Source: Pogostemon cablin
Taxonomy: Eukaryota; Streptophyta; Magnoliopsida; Lamiales; Lamiaceae
DNA: 64,000 bases
Direction: 5' to 3'
Assembly: GCA_023678885.1 (NCBI GenBank)
Contig: CM042955.1
Location: 33,636,088-33,700,087 of the forward strand
A program made the translations under genes and the position numbers. The stretch's first letter is position 1, and each line of letters opens with the position of its first letter. The notes beneath the pieces are model-generated. The model did no database searches, was not told the DNA's origin, and was given only the letters and a program-made list of their open reading frames with translations. Below are positions 33,225 through 46,100 of this stretch, in pieces.

Positions 33225-33526
33225 TGTTAGGAATTTAGACACACACACGCTCACGATGACACGAATAACACGAGATTTGTTTACCCAGTTCGTTTTTCGA
33301 CTACATCTGGGGGCGATGCCAAGCCAGGATTTTTCTTACCTTATTGGACAAGTCAACTACAATGAGAAAACATCTTGATCTAGATAACATAATGGATAAC
33401 TTCTTGATCAAGATAACACAATGGATAACTTCTTGATCAAGATAACTTGCCCTAATCCTAAGCCCATTAGGATCAACTGGGCAAAAGAAATACGGGTCCA
33501 AAGAATTTAGGCTCCATACTTCAACA
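33225..33526 (-). repeat. 5' LTR of the second copia element
   Basis: 302 bp, right-hand copy, followed by the duplication GATTA. Confidence 0.9.
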
Positions 33527-33531
33527 GATTA

Positions 33532-34120
33532 AATTGATGAGGCAACAGCCATCGGATTGCAATGGCAGCGGCACTTCGACAGCAGACTGGGAAACGCGGC
33601 GGCGACAATCTCGGCGGCTCGAAACGACGGGAGGCTATGGCAAGATCTGATCGGGAGTGGCTTAGTGCGTGGATTTTTTGGTTCCCAGCTAGGAGCGACG
33701 AATGGCAAGCAGATCTCGGCGGAATGACGCCAGACTCCGGCAGCGGCAGTCAGGACGTGGCTCTCCAACACGGCAGCGACGATCGATGGGTGGCGGCGAC
33801 GGACTGGCGGTGAGATGCGGCAGATCAGGCGGTCTCGATGGCTGGCAGTGACACTAGAGGGTAAGCAACGGACGGTGTTGTTCGCGTTTTCAGCGTCGGC
33901 CATGCGACAGTGGCGATTGGCAGCGATGATGGTGAACACGCCGGAGAGGAACGTTAAAGGGAAGGTTTTTCCAGTGGGAATAGAACTTCCACTTTCTTAC
34001 ACGTAGGAACATACCTTGATGAAATGGCAGTCAAAGAGGCGATTTTTATGCCACGTGGGATTGGTGCTTTTGGAAAATGTCCAAAATTAAGTCACCGATC
34101 ATTCTCCGGTTGTTCCTAAT
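33532..34120 (-). other. GC-rich block, gene-like but unsupported
   Basis: 33540-33940 is a CGGC/GGCAGCG-rich island with an open frame of 136 codons on the minus strand (33529-33939), starting MFTIIAANRHCRMADAENAN. It has low-complexity Ala/Arg/Pro/Ser content and no motif that I recognise. The flank (33960-34110) has phrases such as CCACGTGGGATTGGTGC and GGAAAATGTCCAAAATTAAG that resemble repeat DNA. It may be a captured fragment or a spurious frame. Confidence 0.35.
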
Positions 34121-34583
34121 TTATTTTAGAAAAATTAACTAAAATTAAAAAAATTGAGATAATAGGACTAAAATTGGATTGAAAATGACTAAAATTGATA
34201 ATTTTAAAAGTTATAGGATCATTTGTGGGTTTGATCATACTTAATGGACCATTTATGATAATTTCTCTTATCTTTTGTTTTGTTTTCTTGGGTGTCTGTG
34301 CTAATAATCTTTATTTAGACAAAAAAAAAAAATTACTTCATAATGCTTTCCTAAATGGTTATTTGATCTTTATTTTCAAATTACGAGCACCGAAGAAAAG
34401 ATTAAATATGTGGAGAAAGTGTAAATTTTGGTACACCCAGGGAATTGTAATTTTTGGGTGATGCGTGATAAGTCACCCTCGGGAATTGTTTAATAAAGTT
34501 ACAAGCCTATCTAAATTTCAATTATTTGATTTGTCACCACTTGTACCACTTCTTCTCTCTCATAAGTTCACTCTTCTTTCTCT
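34121..34583. other. AT-rich spacer upstream of the DUF1997 gene
   Basis: 34121-34440 looks like repeat-derived intergenic DNA (ACTAAAATTGA-type phrases). A CT-rich segment at 34540-34580 may be the 5' leader of the next gene. No gene is found. Confidence 0.35.
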
Positions 34584-34628
34584 GTGTTGCTGGCTACTAC
34601 ATTATCAACCTTTAATTACAGCAGTAAC

Positions 34629-36185
34629 ATGTACGGATCAAAACCCATGGCCACAACCAAGATTATCACACCTCCTTTCCCATTTCACTCCCAAGAATTC
34701 TTCAGACCAAGGTACTGTCCATTTTACTACAAAATGTGCGCATTATTTTCTATGCCTGTGGTAAGATTGCATTTTTCCATTCTCTTTTTTTCTTAAAAAT
34801 CAAAATTCTCCTCAAGGAAGGGAAATGGGGTGATGAAAGTAAGTATAAAGAAAGCAAAACTTTCAGAGTCAAACTCAAAGAAAGCAAATCTATCTGCCAC
34901 AAAGAAAGAGAGGATAAGGCTGCCTAATTATGGCGATAGTGAAAATGGAATTCACCACATTAGTGATTTTTTGAGGCATCCATCTGGGATTGAAGCAATC
35001 TTGAATAAAAGGGCCCTGCAGAGTTGCGACCCCATTGATTCCAACTTGTACAGGTGAATTGCTTTCTTTTTAAACTATTTTTGAATGTTTGCATTAATAG
35101 CATTTGGTTGATGTCCATTTTGGTAATTCCTAATTGCATGGATTCATGAAGAAAACTATTGGTACTAATTAGATGTGCATTCAGATGTGTGCTACCACAG
35201 GTTCAACTTCTAAATCTTGAGGTTGCGCCCATTCTAGATTTGCAAGTAACCCCTACTGCTGAAGAGTGTGTGGTTGAGTTGATATCTTGCAAGGTATGTT
35301 TTAAATAACCCTACTATCTGTGGTGTTTACTGTTTGACTTGGTCTGTATTAAATACAGTAATGATATACTACATTTTATGTTGTTCTATTCTTAAAGAAA
35401 GATTGGATCCAAATCAATGATGTCATGTGATACTAATGAAGCAGTAGTGTCATTTAGCAGTGATGGGTTTATTATGTTAATTAGTTATTCCCTGCACTTC
35501 TAATCCTACCAAGGCACGAGGATTAAAGTGATAGAAAGTGGGTGCATCAATATCTATTTATGGATTCTTTCTTGGACATGATGGTTAACATGTGTTGCAG
35601 TTCAAAGGTTCTGATGCCGTGGAACGACAGAACGAGCACTTTTCAGGTAGGCGATTGTTCACATAACAATTTCACTTGAGATTGTCTATTCCAGTAGTGT
35701 TGAACACATCCACATGGTGTTGTTGGAACACTTGTAATCACAATTTGGGCATTGCAACTGAATCATTTGTTTGGCAGCTTCCATGCAAAATCGAATAAAA
35801 TGGGAGACAGTTGGCGGTGAGCAATTTCTAAATGTTGATGTGAGATTAGACCTCGTCCTTGAGGTAATTTTATTTTAATCAATCAAAGCTTGGTCTGCCC
35901 TGTTTCATGCATTCTTACTCCAATCAACTAGTGTGTGTGTGCAGATATACACAAAGCCATTTACTTTGCTTCCCCCATCAGCTGTGGAAGGTCCGGGAAA
36001 CATGTGAGTAGTCACTACCCTTCCCCACCCCACCCCACCCCACCCCACCCACCCTCAAATACCATATCTTACTCTGTTGAGTTGAGTTGCTTTGCAGAAT
36101 GATGCAAGCTCTTGTAGACCAGCTGGTGCCATTGCTTCTAAACCAACTGCTCCAACAATACCAACAATGGCTCTCTCTCCAATAA
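34629..36185 (+). CDS. DUF1997 family protein, probably plastid-targeted
   Basis: Seven coding exons join with conserved GT/AG borders and matching phases: 34629-34760, 34821-35053, 35185-35293, 35601-35646, 35778-35863, 35945-36003, 36098-36185, giving 250 residues. The exon 2 acceptor may instead be 34851, and an in-frame ATG at 34584 could add 15 residues. Conserved pieces: KKERIRLPNYGDSENGIHHI, SDFLRHPSGIEAILNKRALQ, VQLLNLEVAPILDLQVTPT, IYTKPFTLLPPSAVEGPGN, MMQALVDQLVPLLLNQLLQQ. This is the pattern of plant DUF1997 proteins, whose function is unknown. The first 45 or so residues are rich in Ser/Thr/Pro/Phe, consistent with a transit peptide (inference). It converges on the CWC21-like gene 651 bp away. 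Intron 6 carries a CCCCA repeat. Confidence 0.85.
36020..36053. repeat. (CCCCA)n repeat in intron 6 of the DUF1997 gene
   Basis: About six units of CCCCA just after the donor site (36004). Confidence 0.9.
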
Positions 36186-36835
36186 CACCACTCTCTCTCC
36201 TCACTACCATATTTACCTATTGTATCATACATGCCATGCCACCTATATTCATTATTTTGTCACACTAACATCACACATCAACACAAACTTTAACAACATA
36301 CCACCACCAAACAACAAATCCAAAAGGCCACTCATATACAGCAATATTGCAACCATTGATTTGTATTTTACACCACATTATAAGAGAAATAGAAAAAACA
36401 AACATCAAAATACAAAAGGATGCTTCATGGTCCTACAATTTCTCTTTCTCACACAAGACAAGTTCTTAACAACTCCGCCGAATCCATTACCTCAGCACAA
36501 GTGCCCAATAGTTTCTCAGTTGAGCCAGCCAGAGTAAAGTAGGACTGCAACAACACCACCAAAAAATGAGAAGTTAACTTCATTTGCAATCAATTTTGAT
36601 AAAAATAATACACAACTGCCTAAGCAGTGCATATACAAGTTACGTCAGGTATTGCAACAGTAAAAAAAGCATCTGACTTCAGTAAAAAAAGCATCATGTA
36701 AATATAGAAAAAAGACCACATCTGTACATCATAAAACTTGTGCCAATGAATAAAGACTGAAAATTACTGAATAATACTAAATTTCAGAAAACTTACATTC
36801 TTCAATCAACCTCGACACATCAACATATGTTGTTA
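36186..36835. other. Shared 3' region of two convergent genes
   Basis: Both 3' UTRs must lie here. AT-rich, with ACACCACCAAA-type sequence at 36290-36330. No further gene is seen. Confidence 0.5.
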
Positions 36836-39800
36836 TTAACGGCGCCTAACCCGCCTATCATCGCCCCGGTCATCCTCATATCTTCTTCCACTAGGACGTT
36901 CATCATCATGTCGAGCCCTCTTTGAGACATAGTCTGCATCATCATCATCTCTATTACTGACATGCTTCTCTTCTGTCTCTCTTCCACGTCCTTGACGAGG
37001 TTCATGATCTCTCTTGTGTAACCCTCCATCACCATGCCTTTCATGCTTTCTGCCACGACGTTCTTCATCATCTCCTCTTTCTCTCCTACTTCGTCCATAG
37101 CCTTCACGATCCTCATTACTTCTTTCATGCTTTCTTCCATAACCTTCACGATCCTCATTACCACTTTCATGCTTTCTTCCATAACCTTCACGATCCTCAT
37201 TATCTCTTTCATGCTTCCTGCGGTCTTCATCATCCCCTCTTTCTCTCCTATTTCGTCCATAATCTTCACGATTCTCATTATCTTTCCTATTCTCATGTCG
37301 AGATGCATCCCTATTACGGGTTGGATCACCTCGATCATCATCACCCTCATTCTTATATCCAGTTTCCTTTGATGAACCCAGCTTCCTAGACTTCCGTTCT
37401 GGTTCTTCATTCTGATGTCCATCATCTAATTTCCGCTTACTCCTCAACCCGTCTTCACTTCTATCTCCAGTTCCATCTCCCTTCGACTTGTATAATTGCT
37501 CCAATTTCTTGAATGTGTCCATTCCATCATCCTTAAACTTTTTATTCTCCCTATCATCAAAATCATGCGCAGAATCTTTCTCCCTGCCTCTGGCCCCTGA
37601 AGCCCGATTCAAATCTTTGTGAATATCCTCCTTACCACAATCACGATTCCGATCTCTTTCATAATGACCATCGTGTCTACCACCTCCAGCACTCAGTCTG
37701 TCCTTATTTTTATCATATTGTTCCCTTTTTTTAGTCGCTTCTTCAGAGTCACTATCTTGACCATACTTGCGACCAACTTTATCATGTCTGTCAACCTTGA
37801 TATTCCTATCATCACGGGGATGGTCATCTGCTGCAACTTTATCCTTCCTATCAACCCTGATTTTCCTACTATTATCACGGGGATGGTCGTCTGCTGCTAC
37901 TTTATCCTGCTTGTCAACCCTGATCTTTCTACTATTATCGCCAGAATGGTCTTCCGCTTTGGCAGTTTTCTGTTGTGATCGGCCTTTTTCACCTTTCTCT
38001 AATGATTCATCATCAGAATCGTATCGCCTGCTCTTAGTAGAATCATTCTCCCTCAGAGACTTATATCTGAGGCCATCATTGTCTTTATATTTATCGTCAA
38101 AGTAAAATTCTCTACGTTCTTGATTTTGATATCCTTTACGATGGAGTCTACGGTCATCATCAGAACTATACTCATGTAGTCTGCTCTTTGACTTGTGAAC
38201 ATCACCTTCGTTTGAATCATATTGTTTGCGTTTCGACTTTTTATCATATGAAACATGGTCTTCATCAGAACTGTCATCATCATGACGGCGTCGACCGTCA
38301 TCATCAGAACTGTACTCAGGACGTCTGCTCTTCGACTTATGAACATGGACTTCACTAGGATCATGTCGTTTGCCCTTCGACCTACTAATATTGGAAACAC
38401 GGCCTTTACCGGAACAGTCATCATCAGAGTCTACATGTTTGTTCTTTGAAGGCTTCTTTAACTTTTCCTTTCCACTCTTAGGACTCTCATCAGAGCTGTA
38501 GTCGTCATCAGAATCATGTCTGCGACGAGACATCTTAGATTTTTTCCCACCAGAATCTGAATCTGAATCTGAATCTGAATCAGAATCAGAATGAGATTCG
38601 GAGTCAGAAGAGCTGCTGTAATGCCCTTTTCGGTGTTTACTAGACGACATTTTCCGTTTCTTCCTAACATCTGCACCAGAATCATCACTAGCACCTGTAC
38701 TTCTACTGTCTTTTTTGCGCTTTTCTTTAGTCTCATGCCTAACAATTTTATCTGAATCGGAAGAATCATCAGGCCTCCTTTTGAATTTATCCTTATTCTG
38801 ACGCTTGATTTCATCCCTATCAGATTCAGTTTTCTTTGCAATCTTTCGCACATCATCCCTCCCAGCATCCTTTTTGTGGATGCTTGCTAGTTCACCCTCC
38901 TCAAGACTCTCTTCAAAATCTGGGGCCTCAGCATCACCACGCTTCTTTTCTTTATCAGCCTCGGTTTCTATTCCAAGAGCAGCTTTGAGTGTTTCCATCT
39001 TTCTTTCCTTCAATGCAGCTATCTGATGGGTCTGAGTCGATGAAACCCTGATAGTACCAGAAGATATTCAGTCGAAGTAACTCAAAATAACAATCTCAAA
39101 ATTCTCAATATGCAAAGACTGCACTCAGTTTCATTCATTTAAGACTTTATTAAGAAGCATATGAATATCTCATACAGCGAATGACAATCATCTGTCTGCA
39201 GTTGTAGCTACTCATAAAGTAGATGATGGCCATGGAGTTATGGATACTCCAAGATAATTATTTGAATGAAACACGCACATGACAAAGAACACATAAGAAA
39301 CTTAAGCAGAGGTTAACATGGATAAAGATCAAGCTTCCACAGATAAAAACAACTGAGGCCTCCAAATATAAAAAATATTGAGGCACATACTAAGGAAAGC
39401 TAATTAAAGAGGAAAAGCAAAAGAATTAACAATGACAATGTGTATATTGCAGGAACCAAATCAATGCAAGCCAATGAAATTTAAGAAAACAATTGCATTT
39501 ACACAAATTTGAAAGGTTTTAACTAAGCTCATTCAAAAAACCAAACAAAAAGCAGCGAAAGCCACTGTAAAAACGCCAAAATGAATGAAATTTTGAAAAA
39601 ACGAACATACTTGTCTGATATATTATTTCCTCCTTCCCCACTCTCCTTGTCTTTCGCCTCAAGCGCCTTCCTTGCCTCATCAAGCTTCTCAGCAATCTCG
39701 GCATCTGTATATCCTTGATCAATCAGCTTCTCCTCCAACACAAGAAGCTTCAGCTGGATTTGACGCTTGCGATCATGGTCCAAAATGTCTTGGTTGGGTT

Positions 39801-39957
39801 TCCGGGTCATGCCGGCAGTTCCTTGGCCCGATTCGAATCCCTTGGCCGAATCCGTGATGACTTTGTTCGTCTTCGGCTTCACAAAGAACTTATTGGACTG
39901 AATGTAACCATTCGTTCCGGATCCCCTAGGGGTCTGCAACCCTATTCCGTTATACAT
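36836..39957 (-). CDS. CWC21/SRRM2-like spliceosome protein with cwf21 domain
   Basis: Two coding exons, 39611-39957 and 36836-39047, give 852 residues; the phases fit (AA|G at the join). The start is set at 39957 because MYNGIGLQTPRGSGTNGYIQ is the universal N-terminus of the CWC21/SRRM2 family. Residues 1 to about 45 bind the spliceosome near PRP8/SNU114 in yeast and human (known of the family). The cwf21 motif follows at about 57-105 (DHDRKRQIQLKLLVLEEKLI, GYTDAEIAEKLDEARKALE). From about residue 150 the protein is a long charged tail: Ser-Asp runs (about 270-285), RS/RD-like repeats, and repeats of GYGRKHER near the C-terminus, ending RRVRRR. The 5' leader lies at 39958 to about 40130. 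Many overlapping frames on both strands across the tail are by-products of the repetitive code. Confidence 0.88.
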
Positions 39958-40230
39958 GATTGAAGATTCAAAACCACCGCAAATTGAACAAAAAGTGTGA
40001 GTCCTAATCTGATTAGAACGGAGCAATAACCCACAAACAGGGTCAGTGATTCCTTGACACCTGAAGACGAAATGAAGGGTTAGGGTTGGATCTGAAAAAG
40101 AGGATAATGATTGGAGAACTGCGCCATTGAAGATGGCCTCCGGTGTGGGTTTGTAGTGTTGCCCTATTTTTACAGTATTATTATTGGGCTAGGCCTGGCC
40201 CACTAATTAAACTTTCTAGTTTATGATCTA
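39958..40230 (-). promoter_or_regulatory. 5' leader and proximal promoter of the CWC21-like gene
   Basis: Upstream of the ATG at 39957. No obvious TATA box was identified. The region is bounded on the other side by a hAT-like repeat. Confidence 0.35.
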
Positions 40231-42075
40231 CTTACAGGTTTTAAACGAACTGAGCCTACTTATTAAGTTGAGTTCACACTCGACTCGTTAAGATTAAGGT
40301 AATTAGCTTATATATGGTCTCGGCTTGGCTTAGTTTGAAAAATATTGGAGCGAGTTTGAGTGTGAGTTTGAGTTCGGCTCGTTAAGCAAAAAAAAATTGA
40401 GTTTTCGAGTCGAGTTGAGTCAAGTCGAGCCTAATATTAATTAATGTATTTTATATTTAGGGTCAGTAACTGTTAGGTACAAAATTATCTACGTATTTAC
40501 TACGTAGTACATTGAGTTTTTAGATTTACTTACGCATACAAACTTTAATTCTGTAGTTCCCATTATACACATACATATATACGCACTCCTATCTCTCCTT
40601 TCTCCCACTACATTCCATCAATCTCAACCCAAATCCTCTCTTTCCTCTCGTAAAATCCGCCATCCATCGCTGATGGCCGCTCGTCGCCGACCTGCTGCTC
40701 CTCTGTCGATCGTTGTCGAATCTGCTGACCGCCACCAGAACATTGGCCTAATCCGTCGCTGGAGCTTCACATCCGCCGCCGCTGTGTGCAGCTGTTGTCC
40801 GACGTCCGTCAGTGGTCACCGCTGCTCGCTGTCATTCGTCGCTGCGCGCTAGGGTTCCGGTCAGCGGTCAGATCAGCAGGGTTCCGTCGCCGCCAGCACA
40901 GCCGGAAACGCGATCTGCTCGCGACGCTAGGGTTCTGGCCAGTTTGGTTGCAGCAAGGCTAGATCGCTATCAGTCAGCCGTCCGGCTGAAACCGCCGCCG
41001 TTGATCTGTTTATTAAAATTCCGCCTCCACCGAACTGTTATTTCAGGGCCGGATTCGTCCGGCCCTGCTTCGGTTGCGGGGATGCAGCCGCCCCCGCCGT
41101 CTAGGGCTGCCTTCGCCGATGCCTGACGAAACCACTGATCTCTTCGCCAGCGCTCAGGTGGTGGCTACCGCCGCTCAAGCCCAGTTCAGCAACCAGCCGA
41201 AAAAGCTACGACAAGGGTAAGGCCGCCAACACCGCCGCCGATCTTCTCACTGTACACCAATGTACAGATGTTGAATTCACTGTACACCAATGTACAGTAA
41301 GTAAACAATTGAACAATTTTTTTTGAATTGGGTCGGGTGTTGTAATTTTTTGTTAAATCTAATGATTTTAGTGTTACGGTAACAGAATTTGATTGTTGGT
41401 TGAGAAGTTTTCACAAATTTTATATTTGAACATGGGTGTACATAAATACTCTAACTTATTATTCAAGCGTATAATCTTATGTTGGTGTCATCAGTGTACA
41501 ATAAAAGCAGGAGGAAAACGATTGTGCATGCGTGTATTTTTGTCTATTGAATTGCTTAACATTGATGTATTTTGATCATTAGTGTTCATTGTTGTATTTT
41601 GAACATTAGTGCACAGTCGATTGTGTGTTTGTGTTGTTGACATAATTCGTCCGTGTCCGTGTGTGTACACCGAATTGTACATCTGTGTTAAGTTTAACAT
41701 CTGTATTAAGTTTACTAAGGGTAAACTTGAAAAAATAAAATATTATAATGTATCCCTTAGTACTTCAATTTAATTTTGTATCTCCTAGTAATTAGTCTAT
41801 GAGAACACGTATCTATCAGTAATAAACCCTTATATTTATTAATATTTAAAATATTTATTTTATTATATATTATTATAATTAAATAACAATAATAATTAAC
41901 AATATTAATATTATTAATTATTATTTTCGAGCCTTAACGAATCTAGATGAGCTCAACTCATTAATTAAACGAGTATAAAAACGAGCTCGAACTCAAGTTC
42001 AAATAGGAACGAATTGAGTTGAGTTTGAGTCTGATTGAGTCGAGCACCTTAGTTACATTAGTAAGGCTCGTTAAA
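40231..42075. mobile_element. hAT-like GAGCTCG-rich repeat, split by a Mutator-like element
   Basis: The left part (about 40231-40459) and right part (about 41839-42075) are full of GAGTTCGGCTCG, CGAGTCGAGTTGAG and GAGCTCGAACTC words in opposed orientation. This is the composition of common plant hAT non-autonomous repeats. The two halves were one element before the insertion at 40460-41829. Exact ends and target duplication were not found. Confidence 0.5.
40460..41829. mobile_element. Pack-MULE-like element with GC-rich cargo
   Basis: A perfect 9-bp target duplication, TTATATTTA (40451-40459 and 41830-41838), is the hallmark of Mutator-like elements. The terminal 21 bp, GGGTCAGTAACTGTTAGG plus TAC and, in reverse complement of the right end, GGGTTTATTACTGATAGATAC, match at about 16 positions. 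The interior 40670-41250 is strongly GC-rich with exon-like CCGCCG/GCTGCT composition and a 104-codon frame (40812-41126). Outside it the DNA is AT-rich. ACTGTACACCAATGTACAG words occur at 41250-41300. No transposase is present. The cargo has no domain that I recognise. Confidence 0.75.
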
Positions 42076-43153
42076 AATATTTTATTTTTTTGATAAAGCA
42101 CGTAAATTAAAAAGAATTAGTACTATACATAACATTGTATGTATTTGTCCTTCTTTATTAGAAAAAAAATCTTTAAAATGAATGCCCAAAACACTAAAAT
42201 AGATATTTGGGATGGGAAGTAAGGGACCGTTTGGTATTTAACTAGGAATGAAAATAGGAATAAGAATGATAGTATAGAGGAATGAGATTATTTAATTATT
42301 TATGATATTTTAAAATTTATTACTTCATATTATTTTAAAAGAAAAATATATTATTTTATAATAATTATAAAAAAATATTTTAATTTTTTAAATGAAAAAA
42401 ATTGTTTTTATAATAATTTTTTTATTTTAAAATTATGTTTAAAAGGAAAAAAAGGAAAAAAATTATATATAATAATATGTTAACACTTTTCGATATCATT
42501 TCATGGTGTATGAAAGTGTTCAAACAAACACCAAATTTTTATCCTATTCTTATTCCAATGATTAAACCATGTAACAAGTATTCGAATGGTGCAAATTCTT
42601 TTGTGTATACGTATGAAAAGAACTTGTACAGCAAACTTTTTATTAATTTTTTAATTAAAAACTAAATATAAAACAATTATATATTTATTTATCAACTCAT
42701 CTTCTATCTTTCTATCTATATAATAAAGGAGGAGTATAGTATTATTCTTCTGTAGATACTATCAGCATCAGGACAGTGATAAAGTTCTCTAAAAAAAATG
42801 CTATAGCCTTCAACTCTTAATATTTTATCAAAATAAGTGAGATATGATCAAAATCTTCATTTAAAAAAGAAAATTGAAAACCTAATTCTCACATATCTTT
42901 CATAAAATAATAAAATTTGAAGAAAATTTTTAGTATATATTTGAAACGAAATCGTACATTATACAACTTTTATAAGAACAACATCTAGGGTGATTCCTTA
43001 TCCTACACAGAACCAAGATGAGAAGGTTTGGACAGTTTACTACAGAACATTTTTTAACCTTTCTACTGAGCTCTAGTATACAATGACACCATTTGGCCCC
43101 GTCTTGCATTGCATTCGCTCTCGGAAATCACAGTGAAACATCGGGAGAAAAAC
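42076..43153. other. AT-rich spacer with a decayed MITE, then the PRMT5 3' UTR
   Basis: At 42224 GGGACCGTTTGGTATT is the typical start of a plant Harbinger/hAT-type MITE, and CTATTCTTATTCCAATGATT near 42544 resembles its inverted far end. The ends are not clean. The last 100-150 bp (about 43000-43153) probably belong to the PRMT5 3' UTR. No other gene is seen. Confidence 0.4.
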
Positions 43154-46100
43154 CTATAGCCCAACCCAGTATGAGCGACCGTTGGTATTGTGCATAGGTG
43201 AAGATGATGGAGATGAAACACACCACTCGTACCAAACCTGTTATTTCAGCAAAATAATTAATCCACATTACGTATAACCTATTCCCTGCTGCCAGGGAAC
43301 TAGGTGCATTGGGGTGTTAGATGCGCTTAGGCAGGTTCATTTGGGGACTAGGGATGGTGAAGGCACGACTAAAAGATTGGCAGCTGAATGGATAATGAGA
43401 GATCAGCAGAGTTGTGTACCTTGGTAGAACCCGAACAGCGCCAAAAATGGACTTCTAAAGGAGTACCCGGTTGAACATACACTGGCGTCCTTAATGGAAA
43501 AAATATCGGGAACCTGCTCACATGTAACAAAAAGAAAGTTATCAAGTCTAATTTCAAGAATAAACAAAAAACAGTATCAGGCGAAATATGATGCAAAGAT
43601 TTTCTCAAGAATGTCTCCTAGTACAAGCATAAGGTTACCGATGAATACACAAACATCAATTGCTAATTCCACGTTTAAAATGGCTTTTATATGATCTCCA
43701 GGGATGCCAATCCTATATTTAAGATAGTACGAATACATAAATGCCTGCATGAAGATTCAAGACCATACCAGCTAAACATGTTTGGGGTAGCTGTTGATGG
43801 TTCAATACCAAGATGTACATCTTTATAAAGTGTTGCATCAAAATAACCTGCAAATCCTGTAGAGATGGGAGAAGAAGGATATGTCAAGAAAACGTAGAAG
43901 AACCACACATCCTATAATCTCCATCATCAGAGAAACAAATAAATAGCGTGAAAATTGTTTGTTATATTCAGTCAACAGACATTCGGGTTTCAACTGTAAA
44001 TCATTGCTCATAATTTAGCTGGCTTTGCTTACAGACGTGTATATAAACTTTAGATTTACTTGCATTGGAAGATTCTGACAATAAAATTACAAATATTTTA
44101 AATTCTTTTACAGTGAACTTTCACAAAACCTAACAAAAAGTATTCCAGGTGTTCTACAGATAAAATGGTTCCTGGAAGGCTATAAATTAGAATAGTGAGA
44201 TAATTTGAAACACTTCCATTTTTAGCTTCTACAGCAGTCCTCCTGTTCATATCATCTCATATTCCAGATTGAACAAAGCAGCAAAACCTTATTATGATGC
44301 TTCTACATCTGTACTCAAGGCTATAATAAGCAATAATTACTGTTTCATTAAACAATCACTTAAAAGAAATTTGTATCTAGACAATAGACATCTGCACTCA
44401 TGGATATAATCAGCAACAATTACTATTTCCTTAAACAAAACTTGAATTTATAGAAATTTGTATCTAGACAGGGGGAAGCAAATCTTATAAATTTCCTGCA
44501 ATAAATCATTTTCAAGTTGCAGTAGTTGCAAGGGTTAAGTATCTCTGCATTGCATATTTATTTAAGCACATTGAACATAAAAAACTTCAGAACACGCACC
44601 ATGAATTAAGGATGAGCCAGTGTCACTTGGAATATCAAACAGAAGCTTTATATAGCGGTCATTGCTCGCATTAGCTGAAAATTCTGGATGGGTAAATGAA
44701 AACACCTATTCAAGCAAATGGAGATGTGAACTACATAAACCAATCAAAAAAATGCTACGAAATATAAATTTAATTGCAGCATGAAGAAGAAACTCACAGG
44801 TTGAGTACGTGCAAGTCTGGCCACACGATGCAACTTGACCACATAAGCAGTTTCAAAGTGCACAAGATCTTTATGTGACTTTATCTGTACATATCCAAAA
44901 TAAAACACAATAATGTAACTGATGGGAAAAACTAAGTAAATGTTTGAACTATAAAGCAGACTAATCAAAGATGATGCCAGGGTTTTACATCATTGTAGAG
45001 TTTGCAAGCTGTCACAGGCTGAATGAAACTTGTATACCTGCCAAGAACACATCAAAATATATTTCAGTATGATAAATATAGATCCTAGAAAAAAAAATTA
45101 GGTTTCTTTTACCAATTACGTCAATGGGAGAGAGAGACATTATAGAATGCAACGTAGACAAGTTTGCAGGAAATACATTCCTGCAGTCTTAGGCATGGAT
45201 TTCCATATGTCCTAAACAGCATAAACTCAATCATATACAATAACAAGAATTTGCCCACTGAAGAAAGCACTTCACACAGGACAACTAATCACTTTTAACC
45301 ACCAAAACACTGTACAAGCAACCACAAGGCAGAAGCTTGACTCCATATGAAAGGCAAATGATATCATTTTTAGAATTTAGGAAGGAAACCAAGAAAAGCA
45401 CAACGAAAAGCAATAATATAAGACCACCAGGACACTTAAGACATGGACCTCATGGTACATCTAAGGGAAATCTTCAACTAGAAGAAATTATCAAGTATGA
45501 AGTATCAGGACTAGAAAGCAGGTTAAACATGTAAGAGAGGACTTGCTTCAATAGTTAATTTCAAGCCAAAAAGAAAATATGGGTGAAAATGTTGCAAAAC
45601 TTACGATGATGGGATTGAGATTCCATCTTCTTTTAAAAACCTCTGGGCTCCATCAAGACACTCAGGAGAGAGTTCATTGTCACCAAAAGATCCCAGCAAC
45701 TCACTGACCTGCATCAGGTTGAGAAGTAGAGAATATAAGAGCAGAAGACGGAGCAGTATAGCGAAGAAAATACTACCCAAAGCCTTTCTTTTAATTAAAT
45801 TCTCAAAAGAACAGATACCAATATGTCAGCCTTTTCTGGAGCATCCCAATCACGCATGTCACTAGAAACAATTGTAACAATCTCTTCCCATCCTTCTAGC
45901 TTGACCAAACTCTGTTTTAAGGACATTAAGATACTATTCGTATCAGGAACTTACACATCATATACATAGTTTATCCTAATTATAAAATGTAACACGCACA
46001 TGGGTGATGCTAACGCTTAAGAAGAAAGAAGATTAGTTTCTGGCAAACGTATCTACTTTAGAATAAAACATTTTTTGTACACAAAGTAACTCATTCTCAT

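Larger units (their letters stand above)
30110..33526 (-). mobile_element. Ty1/copia element lacking reverse transcriptase
   Basis: LTRs of 303 and 302 bp (30110-30412 and 33225-33526), TGTTAGGAAT...CAACA, with a perfect duplication GATTA (30105-30109 and 33527-33531). It reads on the minus strand, with a primer site (TGGTATCAAGAGC in reverse complement) at 33210-33222. The internal part of 2.8 kb has gag, protease, integrase and RNase H but no reverse transcriptase. By eye the LTRs differ at only a handful of positions, so the insertion looks young. Confidence 0.93.

Noticed and set aside
36820..38868. Long alternative frames on both strands over the CWC21-like tail (for example 36820-37425 and 38458-38868 minus, 37034-37372 plus)
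   Set aside because: They are shadows of the repetitive RS/SD-type coding sequence. The frame continuous with MYNGIGL and the cwf21 domain is the real one.
39529..40026. Upstream ATG at 40026 for the CWC21-like protein
   Set aside because: The family starts at MYNGIGL (39957). The extra 23 residues are not conserved-looking and lie in the 5' leader.
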